A stretch of 64,000 nt of DNA. It comes from an uncultured Sphingomonas sp. (GTDB lineage Bacteria > Pseudomonadota > Alphaproteobacteria > Sphingomonadales > Sphingomonadaceae). Numbering within the stretch: position 1 is the stretch's first letter; every line of letters starts with the position of its first letter. The translations under genes were made by a program, and so were the position numbers. The notes under the pieces were generated by a model. It was given only the letters and a program-made list of their open reading frames with translations. It had not been told where the DNA came from and did no database searches. The DNA is taken from contig NZ_CAJYQD010000028.1 of the NCBI RefSeq assembly GCF_913776855.1, positions 1 to 64,000 of the forward strand, in the 5' to 3' direction. Shown in pieces: positions 19,124 to 28,833 of this stretch.

Positions 19124-21616
19124 TTAGAGTTCTCTCAACGCCCGCGCGGGCCGCGCGCTCAGGATCGGCAGCGCCCCGAGCAGCCCGATCCCCACCGTCA
19201 CCCCGACGCCGACCGCCAGCGTCGCCGCGATCGCGCCGTAATCGGGCAACCAGTCGAACGCGAACAGCTCGACGACCACATACCAGCCCCCGGCGATGCC
19301 GATCACCGCCGCCAGCACGGCGAGGATGACCGCCAGCAGCAGATATTCCAGCGCCTGCGCCGCCAGTATCTGTCCGCGCGTCGCGCCCAGCGTCTTCAGG
19401 ATCACCGAATCATAGGTCCGCGTCTCCCGCGCCGCCGCGATCGCACCGACCAGCACGGCGATGCCGGCAAGGATCGCGATCCCCGCCGCCGCCGCGATGG
19501 CGGTCGCCATTTGCGACACGATGGTGCGGACCTGCCCGATCACCTCGCGCACCTCCACGACCGAGGTCGAGGGGAAGCCTGCCGACAGCGCACGGACGAG
19601 GGCGCGTTCGCGGCCCGGCGGCATGGTGATCGTCGCTGCTAGGTTATGCGGTACGTCGGACAGCGTGTCGGGGCTGAACACCATCACGAAATTGAACCCC
19701 ATCGTGTCCCACGCGATCTTGCGCAGCGAAGCGATGCGGGCGGTGCGTTCCTGTCCCGCGACGCTGATGGTCAGCGGATCGCCGATCTTCAGCGCCAGCG
19801 CCTCGGCCATCCGTTCGTCGACCGACACCAGCGGCGGTCCGATATAGTTTGCCGGCCACCACTTGCCCGCGACCAGTTCGCTCCCCGGCGGCAGGTCGGC
19901 GGCAAAGGTCAGGCCGCGCTCGCCACGCAGCGCCCATGCGCCTTCGGGAATCGTCTTGAGGTCGGCGACGCGGGTCTTGCCATAGGCGGTGATCGTGCCG
20001 CGCATCAGGGGCACGGTCTGCACCTCCGCGCCGGGTTGGATGCGACGGATGGTGTCGCGAAAGGCGGCTTCGCGCGGCGGCGGCACGTCGAGCGCGAACA
20101 GCGCAGGCGCGCGGGCTGGCACGGTCCGGGCGATATTGGCGTCGAGGCTGGTGCGGATCGCGGCGAGCAGCACGAACAGGGTGAGGCCCAGCCCCAATGC
20201 CACCACCAGCGCGCCGGTCCGCGCGCCGGGACGATGGAGCGCCGCAACCGCGAGCCGCCACAAGGGCGCACGCGAACGCGGCAGGCGGGCGGCCAGCCTG
20301 CGGATCAGCCAGCCCAATCCGGCCAACAGCAGCAACAGCCCGCCCGCCGCCGCAAGGAACGCCGCGCCGAACCACGGCCGCTCGCTGGTCAGCAGCACCA
20401 GCGCGACGATCCCGGCAAAGGCCGCGCCCATCCAGGCCGCCGCCTTCCATGTCGGGGCGCTTCGCCGGTCATGGACGCCCCGCAACAGCCCGGCGGCCGG
20501 CACCGCGCCGGCCGCGAGCAGGGGCGGGGCGGCAAAGGCGAGCGCGATCAGCAGGCCATAGGTTGCGGCCTGCAGCAGTGGCAGCGGATGGATCGCAAAG
20601 GCCGGCGCGACCGGCAGTACATCGCCTGCCAGCGCGACGATCAGCGGTACGGCGGCGATACCGATCGCCACGCCCACCGCGATGCCGATCGCGGACACGA
20701 CGACGATCTGCAACAGATAGACCCGCGCGATCAGTCCGGAGGTCGCGCCCAATACCTTCAGCGTCGCGATGCTCGAACGGCGGGTGGCGAGGTAGCTCGA
20801 CACGCCGTTGCCGACCCCGATCCCGGCGATGACCAGCGCGGTGAGGCCGACCAGCACCAGGAATTCGCCCATGCGCGACAGGAAACGTTCGGCCCCCGGC
20901 GATGCACGGTCGCGGGTGCGCGTGTCCCAGCCCAGCCCCGGATAGCGGTCGGTAAATGCCTTGATCGCAACCGCCGGATCGTAGCGGCTGGCGATGCGGT
21001 ATTTGCTTTCATACAGGCTGCCCGGCGCGATCAGGCCGGTACGGTTCAACCCGTCCAGCGACACCAGCGCCACCGCGCCGAGCGTAAAGCCCTCGCTCAG
21101 CCGGTCGGGTTCGTCGGCGATGATCCCGGCGACGGTGAAACGGGCGGTGCCATAGCGCACCGGCCCCCCGACGCGCAGTTTTAGCCGTTCGACCAGCGCC
21201 GGGCCGACATAGGTTTCGCTCGGCGACAACGGGCGGGCGGTGCCGCTTTGCAGGGTGAGCGTGCCGTAGAGCGGATAGGCGGCGTCGACCGCCTTCAGTT
21301 CGATCGGGGCGGTCTGGCCGTCGCTACCCGCCGCCATCGACTGCATCCGCAGCGTTTCCGACACGCGGCCGAGCTTCGCCATCGCCCGGCGCTCGGCGGG
21401 ATCGGCGGTCCGTTGCGATACGGAGAGTTCAAGGTCGCCGCCCAGCAGGCTCTGCCCGCGGACGGCCAGTTCGCCGGTGATCGACCGGGTGAGGCTGCCA
21501 ATCGCCGCCAGCGCACCGACGCCGAGAATCAGGCAGACCAGCAGCAGCCGCAGGCCCCGGAAGCGGGCATCCAGTTCGCGGCGGGCGAACGTCCAGGCGA
21601 GGCGCCATTCGGTCAT
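19124..21616 (-). CDS. ABC transporter permease, YbbP-like (FtsX domains)
   Basis: MTEWRLAWTFARRELDARFRGLRLLLVCLILGVGALAAIGS...; FtsX-type C-terminal TMs; next to a YbbA-like ATPase. Confidence 0.9.
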   Translation of the reverse strand: MTEWRLAWTFARRELDARFRGLRLLLVCLILGVGALAAIGSLTRSITGELAVRGQSLLGGDLELSVSQRTADPAERRAMAKLGRVSETLRMQSMAAGSDGQTAPIELKAVDAAYPLYGTLTLQSGTARPLSPSETYVGPALVERLKLRVGGPVRYGTARFTVAGIIADEPDRLSEGFTLGAVALVSLDGLNRTGLIAPGSLYESKYRIASRYDPAVAIKAFTDRYPGLGWDTRTRDRASPGAERFLSRMGEFLVLVGLTALVIAGIGVGNGVSSYLATRRSSIATLKVLGATSGLIARVYLLQIVVVSAIGIAVGVAIGIAAVPLIVALAGDVLPVAPAFAIHPLPLLQAATYGLLIALAFAAPPLLAAGAVPAAGLLRGVHDRRSAPTWKAAAWMGAAFAGIVALVLLTSERPWFGAAFLAAAGGLLLLLAGLGWLIRRLAARLPRSRAPLWRLAVAALHRPGARTGALVVALGLGLTLFVLLAAIRTSLDANIARTVPARAPALFALDVPPPREAAFRDTIRRIQPGAEVQTVPLMRGTITAYGKTRVADLKTIPEGAWALRGERGLTFAADLPPGSELVAGKWWPANYIGPPLVSVDERMAEALALKIGDPLTISVAGQERTARIASLRKIAWDTMGFNFVMVFSPDTLSDVPHNLAATITMPPGRERALVRALSAGFPSTSVVEVREVIGQVRTIVSQMATAIAAAAGIAILAGIAVLVGAIAAARETRTYDSVILKTLGATRGQILAAQALEYLLLAVILAVLAAVIGIAGGWYVVVELFAFDWLPDYGAIAATLAVGVGVTVGIGLLGALPILSARPARALREL

Positions 21617-21659
21617 CGGGTGGGGCCGGAAAGATACCGGCGCGAGTTCAGACCCTGCC

Positions 21660-21683
21660 GTACCCCGGCCTTCGCCGGGGTAC
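21660..21683. repeat. Palindromic REP-like hairpin GTACCCCGGC-CTTC-GCCGGGGTAC
   Basis: Perfect 10-bp inverted repeat in the 94-bp gap between ABC permease and ATPase genes. Confidence 0.75.
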
Positions 21684-21710
21684 GAGGAAAAGGGTTTTGA
21701 AAACCTATGC

Positions 21711-22406
21711 TCATCGCGCGCTATCCCGCGCGATCCGGCCATCGGCCAGTTCGACCACTCGGTCGCAGCGTTCGGCCAGTGCCGGATCGTGGGTGATGAC
21801 CAGCAACGTCGCGGCGGTCGCCGCACGGCGTTCGAACAGCAGGTCCATGATCGCATGGCCAGTGGCGCGGTCGAGATTGCCGGTCGGTTCGTCGGCGAAT
21901 ACCAGTGCCGGCCGCCCGGCCAGCGCGCGGGCGATGGCGACGCGCTGCTGTTCGCCGCCCGACAATTGCGTCGGATAATGGTGGAGCCGGTGGCCAAGGC
22001 CGACCGACACCAGCTCGGCCTCTGCCCGGCCAAAGGCGTCGCTCTCGCCCGCCAGTTCCATCGGCACCGCGACGTTTTCAAGCGCGGTCATCGTCGGTAG
22101 CAGGTGGAACGCCTGCAACACGATGCCGATCCGGCCGCGCCGGGCACGCGCCAGGTCATCCTCCCCCATCGCGCCGAAGTCGGCGCCCGCGACATGGACC
22201 TGCCCGCCGCTCGCCCGCTCCAGCCCCGACAGCACCGCCATCAGCGACGACTTGCCCGATCCGGAGGCGCCCAGCAGCGCGACGCTGGTCCCGGCGGGCA
22301 CGGACAGGTCGATGCCATGGAGGATGCGCGTGGCGGCATCGCCGTCGCCCAGCGTCAGGGTGACACCGCGCGCGTCGATGACCATATCGTTCGAAACCGA
22401 GACCAT
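21711..22406 (-). CDS. ABC transporter ATP-binding protein, YbbA-like
   Basis: LLGASGSGKSSLMAVLSGLE, LSGGEQQRVAIARALAGRPALVFADEPTGNLD. Confidence 0.93.
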   Translation of the reverse strand: MVSVSNDMVIDARGVTLTLGDGDAATRILHGIDLSVPAGTSVALLGASGSGKSSLMAVLSGLERASGGQVHVAGADFGAMGEDDLARARRGRIGIVLQAFHLLPTMTALENVAVPMELAGESDAFGRAEAELVSVGLGHRLHHYPTQLSGGEQQRVAIARALAGRPALVFADEPTGNLDRATGHAIMDLLFERRAATAATLLVITHDPALAERCDRVVELADGRIARDSAR

Positions 22407-22420
22407 GGAGTTTTTCGCCA

Positions 22421-23152
22421 GTGACGAAGCAGGGACCCCCATATGCAGGCGCGATCGCGCTTCTCCAAGGTGTGTTGCTGTTGTCGGGATGCGGTGGCCC
22501 GGATTTGTCGGAAGGCAATGCGGCCGCGCCGGTGAACGTCGCCGCCGATGCGCCGCCATCGCCGATCGATCGCCAGGTCCCGGTCGCGGGGCCGGAGCGG
22601 CTGGTGGTGGCGTTCGGCGACAGCCTGTATGCCGGCTATGGCCTGGCGCGGGGCGACAGCCTGCCCGACGATCTGCAGGACGTGCTGCGGGCGGAGGGGA
22701 TCAACGCGCGGGTGGTGAATGCCGGCATTTCGGGCGACACCAGCGCGGCGGGGCGGCAGCGGCTGGCGTTCACCCTCGACAAGCTGGATCGCAAGCCCGA
22801 CCTCGTGCTGCTGGGGCTGGGCGGCAACGACCTGTTGCGGCAAATCCCGCCGGCCGAGACGCGGGCGAATTTCGTCGCGATGCTGGACGAATTGAAGCAG
22901 CGCGACATTCCGGTGGTGCTGACCGGCATGATGGTGCCGCCCAATCTGGGACCGGACTATGCCGCCGCGTTCAACCGCATCTGGCCCGACATGGCGAAGC
23001 AATATGGCGCGACGCTCGACCCGTTCGTCCTGGCCGGCGTGATCGGCAACCGCGCGCTGATGCAGCCGGACGGGATTCACCCGAATGCGCAAGGGGTGGA
23101 CCGGATCGTCGCGCGGCTGGGACCGGTGGTGGCGGGGCGGTTGCGCGGGTAG
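22421..23152 (+). CDS. SGNH-family arylesterase/lysophospholipase (TesA-like), probable lipoprotein
   Basis: VVAFGDSLYAGYGL, LLGLGGNDLLR, DGIHPNAQG; N-terminal LLLSGCGG lipobox; divergent from ybbA-like gene. Confidence 0.92.
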   Translation: MTKQGPPYAGAIALLQGVLLLSGCGGPDLSEGNAAAPVNVAADAPPSPIDRQVPVAGPERLVVAFGDSLYAGYGLARGDSLPDDLQDVLRAEGINARVVNAGISGDTSAAGRQRLAFTLDKLDRKPDLVLLGLGGNDLLRQIPPAETRANFVAMLDELKQRDIPVVLTGMMVPPNLGPDYAAAFNRIWPDMAKQYGATLDPFVLAGVIGNRALMQPDGIHPNAQGVDRIVARLGPVVAGRLRG

Positions 23153-23187
23153 GGGCCGCCCCGCCGAAGCAGCGACGATGGCGGACG

Positions 23188-23703
23188 TCAGGCAACGCGC
23201 CGGAAATGGAAGGTGCGAACGAACGGCTGGCCCTTGTCATCGACGTTCGCGGCGGCCTCGGTCATTTCGCGGCCATCGGGTGCCAGCGTGTAGACGCGGA
23301 CCGAACCCTGCACCCGGTCGCGGGCGAGGTTCATCACCATCACGTTCGGGGCGGGGAGCAGGATCGCCGCGCTGTCGGCCTCGCTCTTTTCCCCTTCGCC
23401 CGGCGCGGCGGTGCCGTCGGGGCGATAGGCGACGGTCATGTGCCGGACGCTGCCATCCTGAGCGGTAATATCTACCGAGGTACGCCACCTGCCATTTCCG
23501 ATGTCCTGAAAGCGGTAGAGAACGCGTTTGGGCGGCGGGCCGTAATTGGCCGGCATCCGGGTGAGGTCGAGTTCCCAGTCGCCGAGGAAGGGCGAGCGGG
23601 CGTCGACGGCGGGTGCGGCGGGCGTCGACCGGGCGACCGCCGTGCCGGTGACACCCGCGATGGCCGCAGCGATGGAAAGCAGGATCTTGAGCCGATGGGA
23701 CAT
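23188..23703 (-). CDS. Secreted hypothetical protein
   Basis: MSHRLKILLSIAAAIAGVTGTAVA signal peptide; no family recognised. Confidence 0.75.
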   Translation of the reverse strand: MSHRLKILLSIAAAIAGVTGTAVARSTPAAPAVDARSPFLGDWELDLTRMPANYGPPPKRVLYRFQDIGNGRWRTSVDITAQDGSVRHMTVAYRPDGTAAPGEGEKSEADSAAILLPAPNVMVMNLARDRVQGSVRVYTLAPDGREMTEAAANVDDKGQPFVRTFHFRRVA

Positions 23704-23713
23704 GCTGATGCTC

Positions 23714-23745
23714 CATGTTCGGCGGAAACAGTTCCGCCGAACATG
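23714..23745. promoter_or_regulatory. Operator-like palindrome CATGTTCGGCGGAA-ACAG-TTCCGCCGAACATG
   Basis: Perfect 14-bp inverted repeat with 4-bp spacer between a promoter-like AT-rich stretch (TTGACT / TATAGT on minus strand) and the start codon at 23703. Confidence 0.65.
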
Positions 23746-23791
23746 TAAACTATATATGTAGATTTATGAGTCAACCGGGTCGGAGTGCGTC

Positions 23792-24973
23792 CTATCCGAA
23801 GGGCCGGTCGATCGACGGCTGCGGCTGGGTGAACCACTTCGCACCGTCGTCGGTCACATGGAAATGATCCTCCAGCCGGATGCCGAAGCGGTCGGGGACG
23901 ACGATCATCGGTTCGTTGGAAAAGCACATGCCCGGCGCGAACGGTGTCGTGTCGCCGCGCACCAGATAGGCCGGTTCGTGGATCGACAGGCCGATGCCGT
24001 GGCCGGTGCGATGCGGCAGGCCTGGCAGGCGGTAGTCGGGGCCGAGTCCTTCGCGGACCAGCACCGCGCGGGCAGCGGCGTCGACCGCTTCGCAGGGGAC
24101 GCCGGGGGCGGCGGCGGCGAAGGCGGCGGCTTGCGCGGCGTGTTCGATGTCCCAGATCGCGCGCATTTCGTCGCTGACCGGGCCGAAGGCATAGGTGCGG
24201 GTGATGTCGCTATGATAGCCCTCCACCCGGCAGCCGGTATCGATCAGCACCAGCTCCCCCTCGGCCAGCGCGCGGTCGCCGGGCAGGCCGTGGGGAAAGG
24301 CGGTGGCGCGGCCGAACTGGACGATACAGAAAGTCGACCCGCCGCCACCGATCGCACGGTGGGCGTCGTCGATGAAGCGGACGACCTCGCTGGCGAGGAT
24401 GCCGGGGCGTAAGATTCGGGCGGCGGCGGCCTGGACGTGGAGCGTCATGTCCTTCGCCTGTTGCAGCAGCGCCAGCTCGGCGGGCGATTTGACCATGCGG
24501 CAGCCATCGATCGCGGGCGCGCCATCGGTCAGCATCAGCCCGTGCCGCGCCAGCTTCTGTCCCCATGCGAACGGAAGCAGCGGGTCGACCGCGAGGGTTG
24601 CCCCGGCGGGCAGGGCGTCGGCGACCAGCGCGGTCGGATCCGCGTCTTCCTCCCACAATAGCAGGTCGGCGGGAATGGTCAGGTCCGCCTCCAGCGTGCC
24701 GCGCTCGAACGCCGGACAGATGATGCGCGGGGTGCCGGTCACGGGCAGCAGGAGCGCGACCATCCGCTCGCTCGCCCCCCACGGAATACCGGTGAAATAT
24801 TGGAGCGACGCGCCGGTATGGACCAGCAGCGCGTGGGCGCCGGCGGCGTCGGTCAGGGCGCGGGCGCGTTCGAGGCGGGCGTGGCGCTCGGCGGGGGTGA
24901 TGGGGGGAGCGGGCGTGGCCCATGGGGTGATCGCCGCCAGCTGCGCCGCCGCGCTCGATCCGCCGATGGTCAT
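23792..24973 (-). CDS. M24 family Xaa-Pro peptidase
   Basis: Creatinase N-domain followed by IDTGCRVEGYHSDITRT, GLPHRTGHGIGLSIHE, CFSNEPMI metal-binding motifs. Confidence 0.93.
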   Translation of the reverse strand: MTIGGSSAAAQLAAITPWATPAPPITPAERHARLERARALTDAAGAHALLVHTGASLQYFTGIPWGASERMVALLLPVTGTPRIICPAFERGTLEADLTIPADLLLWEEDADPTALVADALPAGATLAVDPLLPFAWGQKLARHGLMLTDGAPAIDGCRMVKSPAELALLQQAKDMTLHVQAAAARILRPGILASEVVRFIDDAHRAIGGGGSTFCIVQFGRATAFPHGLPGDRALAEGELVLIDTGCRVEGYHSDITRTYAFGPVSDEMRAIWDIEHAAQAAAFAAAAPGVPCEAVDAAARAVLVREGLGPDYRLPGLPHRTGHGIGLSIHEPAYLVRGDTTPFAPGMCFSNEPMIVVPDRFGIRLEDHFHVTDDGAKWFTQPQPSIDRPFG

Positions 24974-25131
24974 GTCCGTCTCCGCCGAAATCGCCCGAGC
25001 GAGCAGGGCGTGAGATCGATCGCGGACGGTTGATCCGCGATCCTCGCTGTCCGTATCCTAACCGCGATCGGCGCGAGCGTCAGCCCCGGCGATCCGTCGT
25101 GCGGGCATCGACCGGCGGCTGCCGGCCAGGG

Positions 25132-26553
25132 TCAGGCGCGGGGGGTGGGGCCTTGTGCGTTATAGGCCTCGCGAAATTCCTTGGCGAACATGTCGAGGAA
25201 TGCTTCGTCGGACCCCTGCGCCACGCCGCCGAATTCGCGTTCATAGGCCTGCCACAGCGCGGCATCACGGGCGGAGGGCAGGACCCGTTCCAGCACGCCG
25301 CCATCCTTTGCCCGCGCCCGGATCGCGGACGGGGCAAAGCGTTCGAGCGTGGTGCGCAGGGCGCCCTGCATCGCACGCAGCGTCGCGACCTGATGCGACT
25401 GCAGGTCGCGAAACGCATCCTCGACCGCGCGGTCGGGGGGCATGAAGCCGGGCTGTTCGGCACCCAGCAGCATCGTCAGCGCGTCGTCGGGGCTGCGCGC
25501 GAACTTCAGCGGGTTGTGGCCTTCGGGGCTGTAGGCGGTGGCCTCCGCGCCCAGCTGCGCCTTCGCCCGTGCGCGCGCCTCCAGCATCACGACCAGCCCG
25601 GCGACCAGCCGCCGGAACAGCAGCGCGCCGCGTTCGGCCGCCTCGGGGCTGAGTCGCGCGGGATCGATCCCAAGCGCGGCGACGAAGGCATCGCCGTCGC
25701 CGGTGGCCGGGGGCGGTGGCGGGGCGTGGGTAACGGCGGGGGCGCTGGCGGGCGGAGGGGGTGGGGTCGGCGGTTGGCGCAGCCCCAGCGGATCGCGTGG
25801 CGCCTCGACCGGCTGGCCGAAACCACCGCGCGCCCAATCGACCACATTCCCCTCCGCGATGCGACCCCACAGATCGTCGGGCGACGGCGCGGGCGGGCGA
25901 TCGGGCGCGGCGCTGGACCAGGCGGATGCAGGGTCGGGCACGGGGCCGGCGCTGTCCCACGTCGACACCACCGGCGCCGCCGGGGCGGCGGGCGTGGCCC
26001 AGCCCGAGGCGCGTTCGGGCGGTGGACCCCATGCAGTTGCCGGCGCGCGGTGCGCTTCCGGACGGGCGAGCGAAGGCCCGGTCTGCGGCTGCCAGCCGGC
26101 GCTGCCGCCGCTGCGTCCGGCGGTGGGGGGCGGGCCCCAGCCGGGGCTGGCCGCACCCGTCTCCGCCGGCGCCCAGCCGTCCTTGGCGGAGGCTGGCGCA
26201 GGCGGTGTAGTATCGTTCCATCCGCCCCATCCGCCCGCCGCCGTTGCCGGACGATCGATCCGGGCGAGGATGGTGAACGGGCCGGCGGTAAAGCGGTCGC
26301 CGTCGCGGATCACGTGGTCGGGCGACACCCGCTGGCCGCTATCGGCGAGGAAGGTGCCGTTGGTGCTACGGTCGGTCAGACGATAGTCGCTGCCGTCGAA
26401 GCGGATATCGAAATGGCGCGACGACAGATGCCGCGTCGGATCGGCGAGCATCCAGTCGCATCCGTCCGCCCGGCCGATCGTCGCGTCGCGGCGATCGATC
26501 GCAAGCGGTGCGGCCGTGGCGGGGCCGGCAACGACCGACAGGGTCAGCGTCAT
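25132..26553 (-). CDS. tagH: T6SS-associated FHA-domain protein TagH
   Basis: FHA core (GRADGCDWMLADPTRHLSSRHFDIRF...STNGTFL), P/A-rich linker, C-terminal TagH-type domain; overlaps vgrG stop. Confidence 0.92.
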   Translation of the reverse strand: MTLTLSVVAGPATAAPLAIDRRDATIGRADGCDWMLADPTRHLSSRHFDIRFDGSDYRLTDRSTNGTFLADSGQRVSPDHVIRDGDRFTAGPFTILARIDRPATAAGGWGGWNDTTPPAPASAKDGWAPAETGAASPGWGPPPTAGRSGGSAGWQPQTGPSLARPEAHRAPATAWGPPPERASGWATPAAPAAPVVSTWDSAGPVPDPASAWSSAAPDRPPAPSPDDLWGRIAEGNVVDWARGGFGQPVEAPRDPLGLRQPPTPPPPPASAPAVTHAPPPPPATGDGDAFVAALGIDPARLSPEAAERGALLFRRLVAGLVVMLEARARAKAQLGAEATAYSPEGHNPLKFARSPDDALTMLLGAEQPGFMPPDRAVEDAFRDLQSHQVATLRAMQGALRTTLERFAPSAIRARAKDGGVLERVLPSARDAALWQAYEREFGGVAQGSDEAFLDMFAKEFREAYNAQGPTPRA

Positions 26554-28625
26554 TGCCCGCCATCACCCGCCGCCGGGCCGAGCGCCTCGGGCGCGCCGAA
26601 GGAACCGCCCCCCTCGGGATTGATGTCGGTGCGTGCGCCGTTCAGCAACAGCGCGGTCGCGCCGTTGACCCGCGTGTCGGGGGCGTTGACGACCGCCGTC
26701 TCGTTCGCCTGCACATTCACCGTCGGCGACTGGATCGTGATGCTGTCGGGGCCGATGGTGATCTTCGAATTCTTCACGCGGATGGTGATCTGCGTCTTGG
26801 ATTCGATCGACAGCGCGCCGTCGACCAGCAGCGCGTCGGTGCCGATGACGTGCGTCTCGCGCTTGCCCGTGACGTCGGTCTTGCTGTCGCGACCGATGCT
26901 GGTGGTCTGGTCGCGGACAATGGCGCTGGTATCGTCGCGGCCGATATTGGTCGTGCGGTCCAGCCCGACGCGGCGGTTCTGGTTATGGCCGACATGGCGC
27001 GATTCATCGAAGCGGACGCGGCTGTTCATGTCGCGTTCGGCGTGGATGAACAGTTCCTCCTGTCCGCCCTTGTCCTCGAAGCGGATTTCGTTCGATGTGC
27101 GGCCCTGTCCGCTGTCGAGCGCCTCCGTCTCCGGATATTCGCCCGACGCGCCATAGGTGAGGGTCCGCCACACCGCCCGCGTCTTGTTGGCCGGCAGGTC
27201 ATAGACCGGCATGTGCGACCGGTTGAACACCCGGCCCATGACGATCGGCCGATCGGGATCACCGTCGAGGAAATCGACCAGCACCTCATGCCCCACCCGC
27301 GGCAGGATGACGTTGCCCAAACCACCGGTCTGCGACACGCGCACCCAGCAGGTCGAGCGTTCGCCGGGCGTGTCGGCGCGGTCCCAGGGGAAGCGGATCT
27401 TCACCCGGCCATATTCATCGGTATAGATCGTCTCGCCCGCAGGTCCGGTGACCATCGCGGTCTCGAGGCCCTGCGCGCGCGGGCGCGGCGTCTGTGCCGG
27501 CGACTGGAACACGGTGTCGGCGGGTACAGCCTCGAACTTGACGTTGTACGGCTCCTCATCCTCCTGCTCGCCCGAGCGATAGGCTTCGGCAGCGATCGAA
27601 TGGGTCGCGGCGATCACCATATAGGCTCCGTTCAGCCGGTCGGCGGGATGGTCGGCGACGTCCAGCCGCTGTCCGGTGGTGATGCCCGATGCCTGGCTGG
27701 TGCCCGTGAAGACGCGGCGATTGGCCCGCTGTGCGTCGAGCAGCGTCTGGCCGCGTTCGCGCCCGGTCGCTTCCTGGTCGCCGCGCCCGGTCTTTTCGCG
27801 GGTATAGCGGCCGGGATAGACGAAAATCTCACGGTCGTCGCGCGGGTGGCCGCCCTGTCCGGTGGATTCGCTGGCCAGCGGCTGGTCGGGCGATTCGAAG
27901 TCGAAATCACGCACCGTCACCCGTGCCTGCCCGCTCGACGCAACGCGTTCGACCCAGGTCTGCAGGATGTCGCGCGGGGCGTCGAACCGACTCTTCGAAT
28001 TGGCGGTGAAGACCGACATCGCGTTGGCGTTGAAGCGCAACTGCGGCGGGTTGCCCGGCTGGTGCGACGCCGGCCCCTCGCACAGCACCATCACATGCCG
28101 GTCGGCATCGTGGCGGAAGAAGTAATAGATGCCCTCCTCTTCCATCAGCCGCGACACGAAATCGAAATCGCTCTCGCGATACTGGACGGTATAGCCCCGC
28201 GTGACGCGCGGTTTCGCGAGGCGGGTATAGTCGACGTCCTGGATGCCTGCGCCCTCGATCACCGCCTGGATGATCTCGACCGCGGTCTTGTCCTGGAAGA
28301 TCGCCATCTGGCGGTTCTGCGCCAGATAATAGGTCCAGGGTTCGATCGTCAGGCGATAATGATGGCCATCGGGTTTTTCCTCGACATATTCCCCCGCCGT
28401 CACCAGCCCGTGGAACCGGCGCAGCAGTTCGCCATCCTCCAGCACCGCCAGTCCCGCCGGCTTGCCGAGATGGGGGTACAGGTCGAGTTCGAGCGGCGAG
28501 ATGATCGTCGCACGCACCGTGAAGGGGCGTCCGAGCCGCTCCTCGCTCTCGATCCGTTGCAACACGACCTGTTCGTCGCCGACGTCGATCGCCATCTGGG
28601 TGAGCCGTTGCCCTGCGTCCGCCAC
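26550..28625 (-). CDS. vgrG: T6SS spike protein VgrG/TssI
   Basis: YTVQYRESDFDFVSRLMEEEGIYYFF, GRVKIRFPWDR, CWVRVSQTGGLGNVILPRVGHEVLVDFLDGDPDRPIVMGRVFN. Confidence 0.97.
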   Translation of the reverse strand: MADAGQRLTQMAIDVGDEQVVLQRIESEERLGRPFTVRATIISPLELDLYPHLGKPAGLAVLEDGELLRRFHGLVTAGEYVEEKPDGHHYRLTIEPWTYYLAQNRQMAIFQDKTAVEIIQAVIEGAGIQDVDYTRLAKPRVTRGYTVQYRESDFDFVSRLMEEEGIYYFFRHDADRHVMVLCEGPASHQPGNPPQLRFNANAMSVFTANSKSRFDAPRDILQTWVERVASSGQARVTVRDFDFESPDQPLASESTGQGGHPRDDREIFVYPGRYTREKTGRGDQEATGRERGQTLLDAQRANRRVFTGTSQASGITTGQRLDVADHPADRLNGAYMVIAATHSIAAEAYRSGEQEDEEPYNVKFEAVPADTVFQSPAQTPRPRAQGLETAMVTGPAGETIYTDEYGRVKIRFPWDRADTPGERSTCWVRVSQTGGLGNVILPRVGHEVLVDFLDGDPDRPIVMGRVFNRSHMPVYDLPANKTRAVWRTLTYGASGEYPETEALDSGQGRTSNEIRFEDKGGQEELFIHAERDMNSRVRFDESRHVGHNQNRRVGLDRTTNIGRDDTSAIVRDQTTSIGRDSKTDVTGKRETHVIGTDALLVDGALSIESKTQITIRVKNSKITIGPDSITIQSPTVNVQANETAVVNAPDTRVNGATALLLNGARTDINPEGGGSFGAPEALGPAAGDGGQ

Positions 28626-28750
28626 CAGCTACTCCTGCGTGCGCGACAGCCTGCTGTAAAAACCGGCTGAACTGCCTTGTCCCTGCCCGCGAACCTATCG
28701 TTCGTCCCGCCACCGTACAATGGCTTGCAAATCAAACGGTCGTTTCGGGA

Positions 28751-28780
28751 TTGTGATCCATCGCGAATCGCGGCTAGAAT
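28751..28780 (+). promoter_or_regulatory. Candidate sigma-70-like promoter for ompA-tss operon (TTGTGA-N18-TAGAAT)
   Basis: -35 TTGTGA 28751-28756 and -10 TAGAAT 28775-28780 in the vgrG/ompA divergent intergenic region. Confidence 0.35.
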
Positions 28781-28833
28781 GTGGCAACAGGGCGGGGGCC
28801 TAATCGTTATCGGAACCGGAAGGGGACGAGACT

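Noticed and set aside
25018-25042. Inverted repeat GATCGCGGA-CGGTTGA-TCCGCGATC between tagH and the M24 peptidase gene
   Set aside because: No T-tract for a terminator and no promoter context; could be chance in GC-rich DNA, so not called a feature.
26550-28625. Evolved VgrG with C-terminal effector domain
   Set aside because: C-terminus ends shortly after the gp5-like repeat region (INPEGGGSFGAPEALGPAAGDGGQ) with no extension.
26508-28670. 720-aa plus-strand ORF opposite vgrG (also 25030-27156 opposite tagH)
   Set aside because: Antisense artefact; vgrG and tagH are clear on the minus strand.
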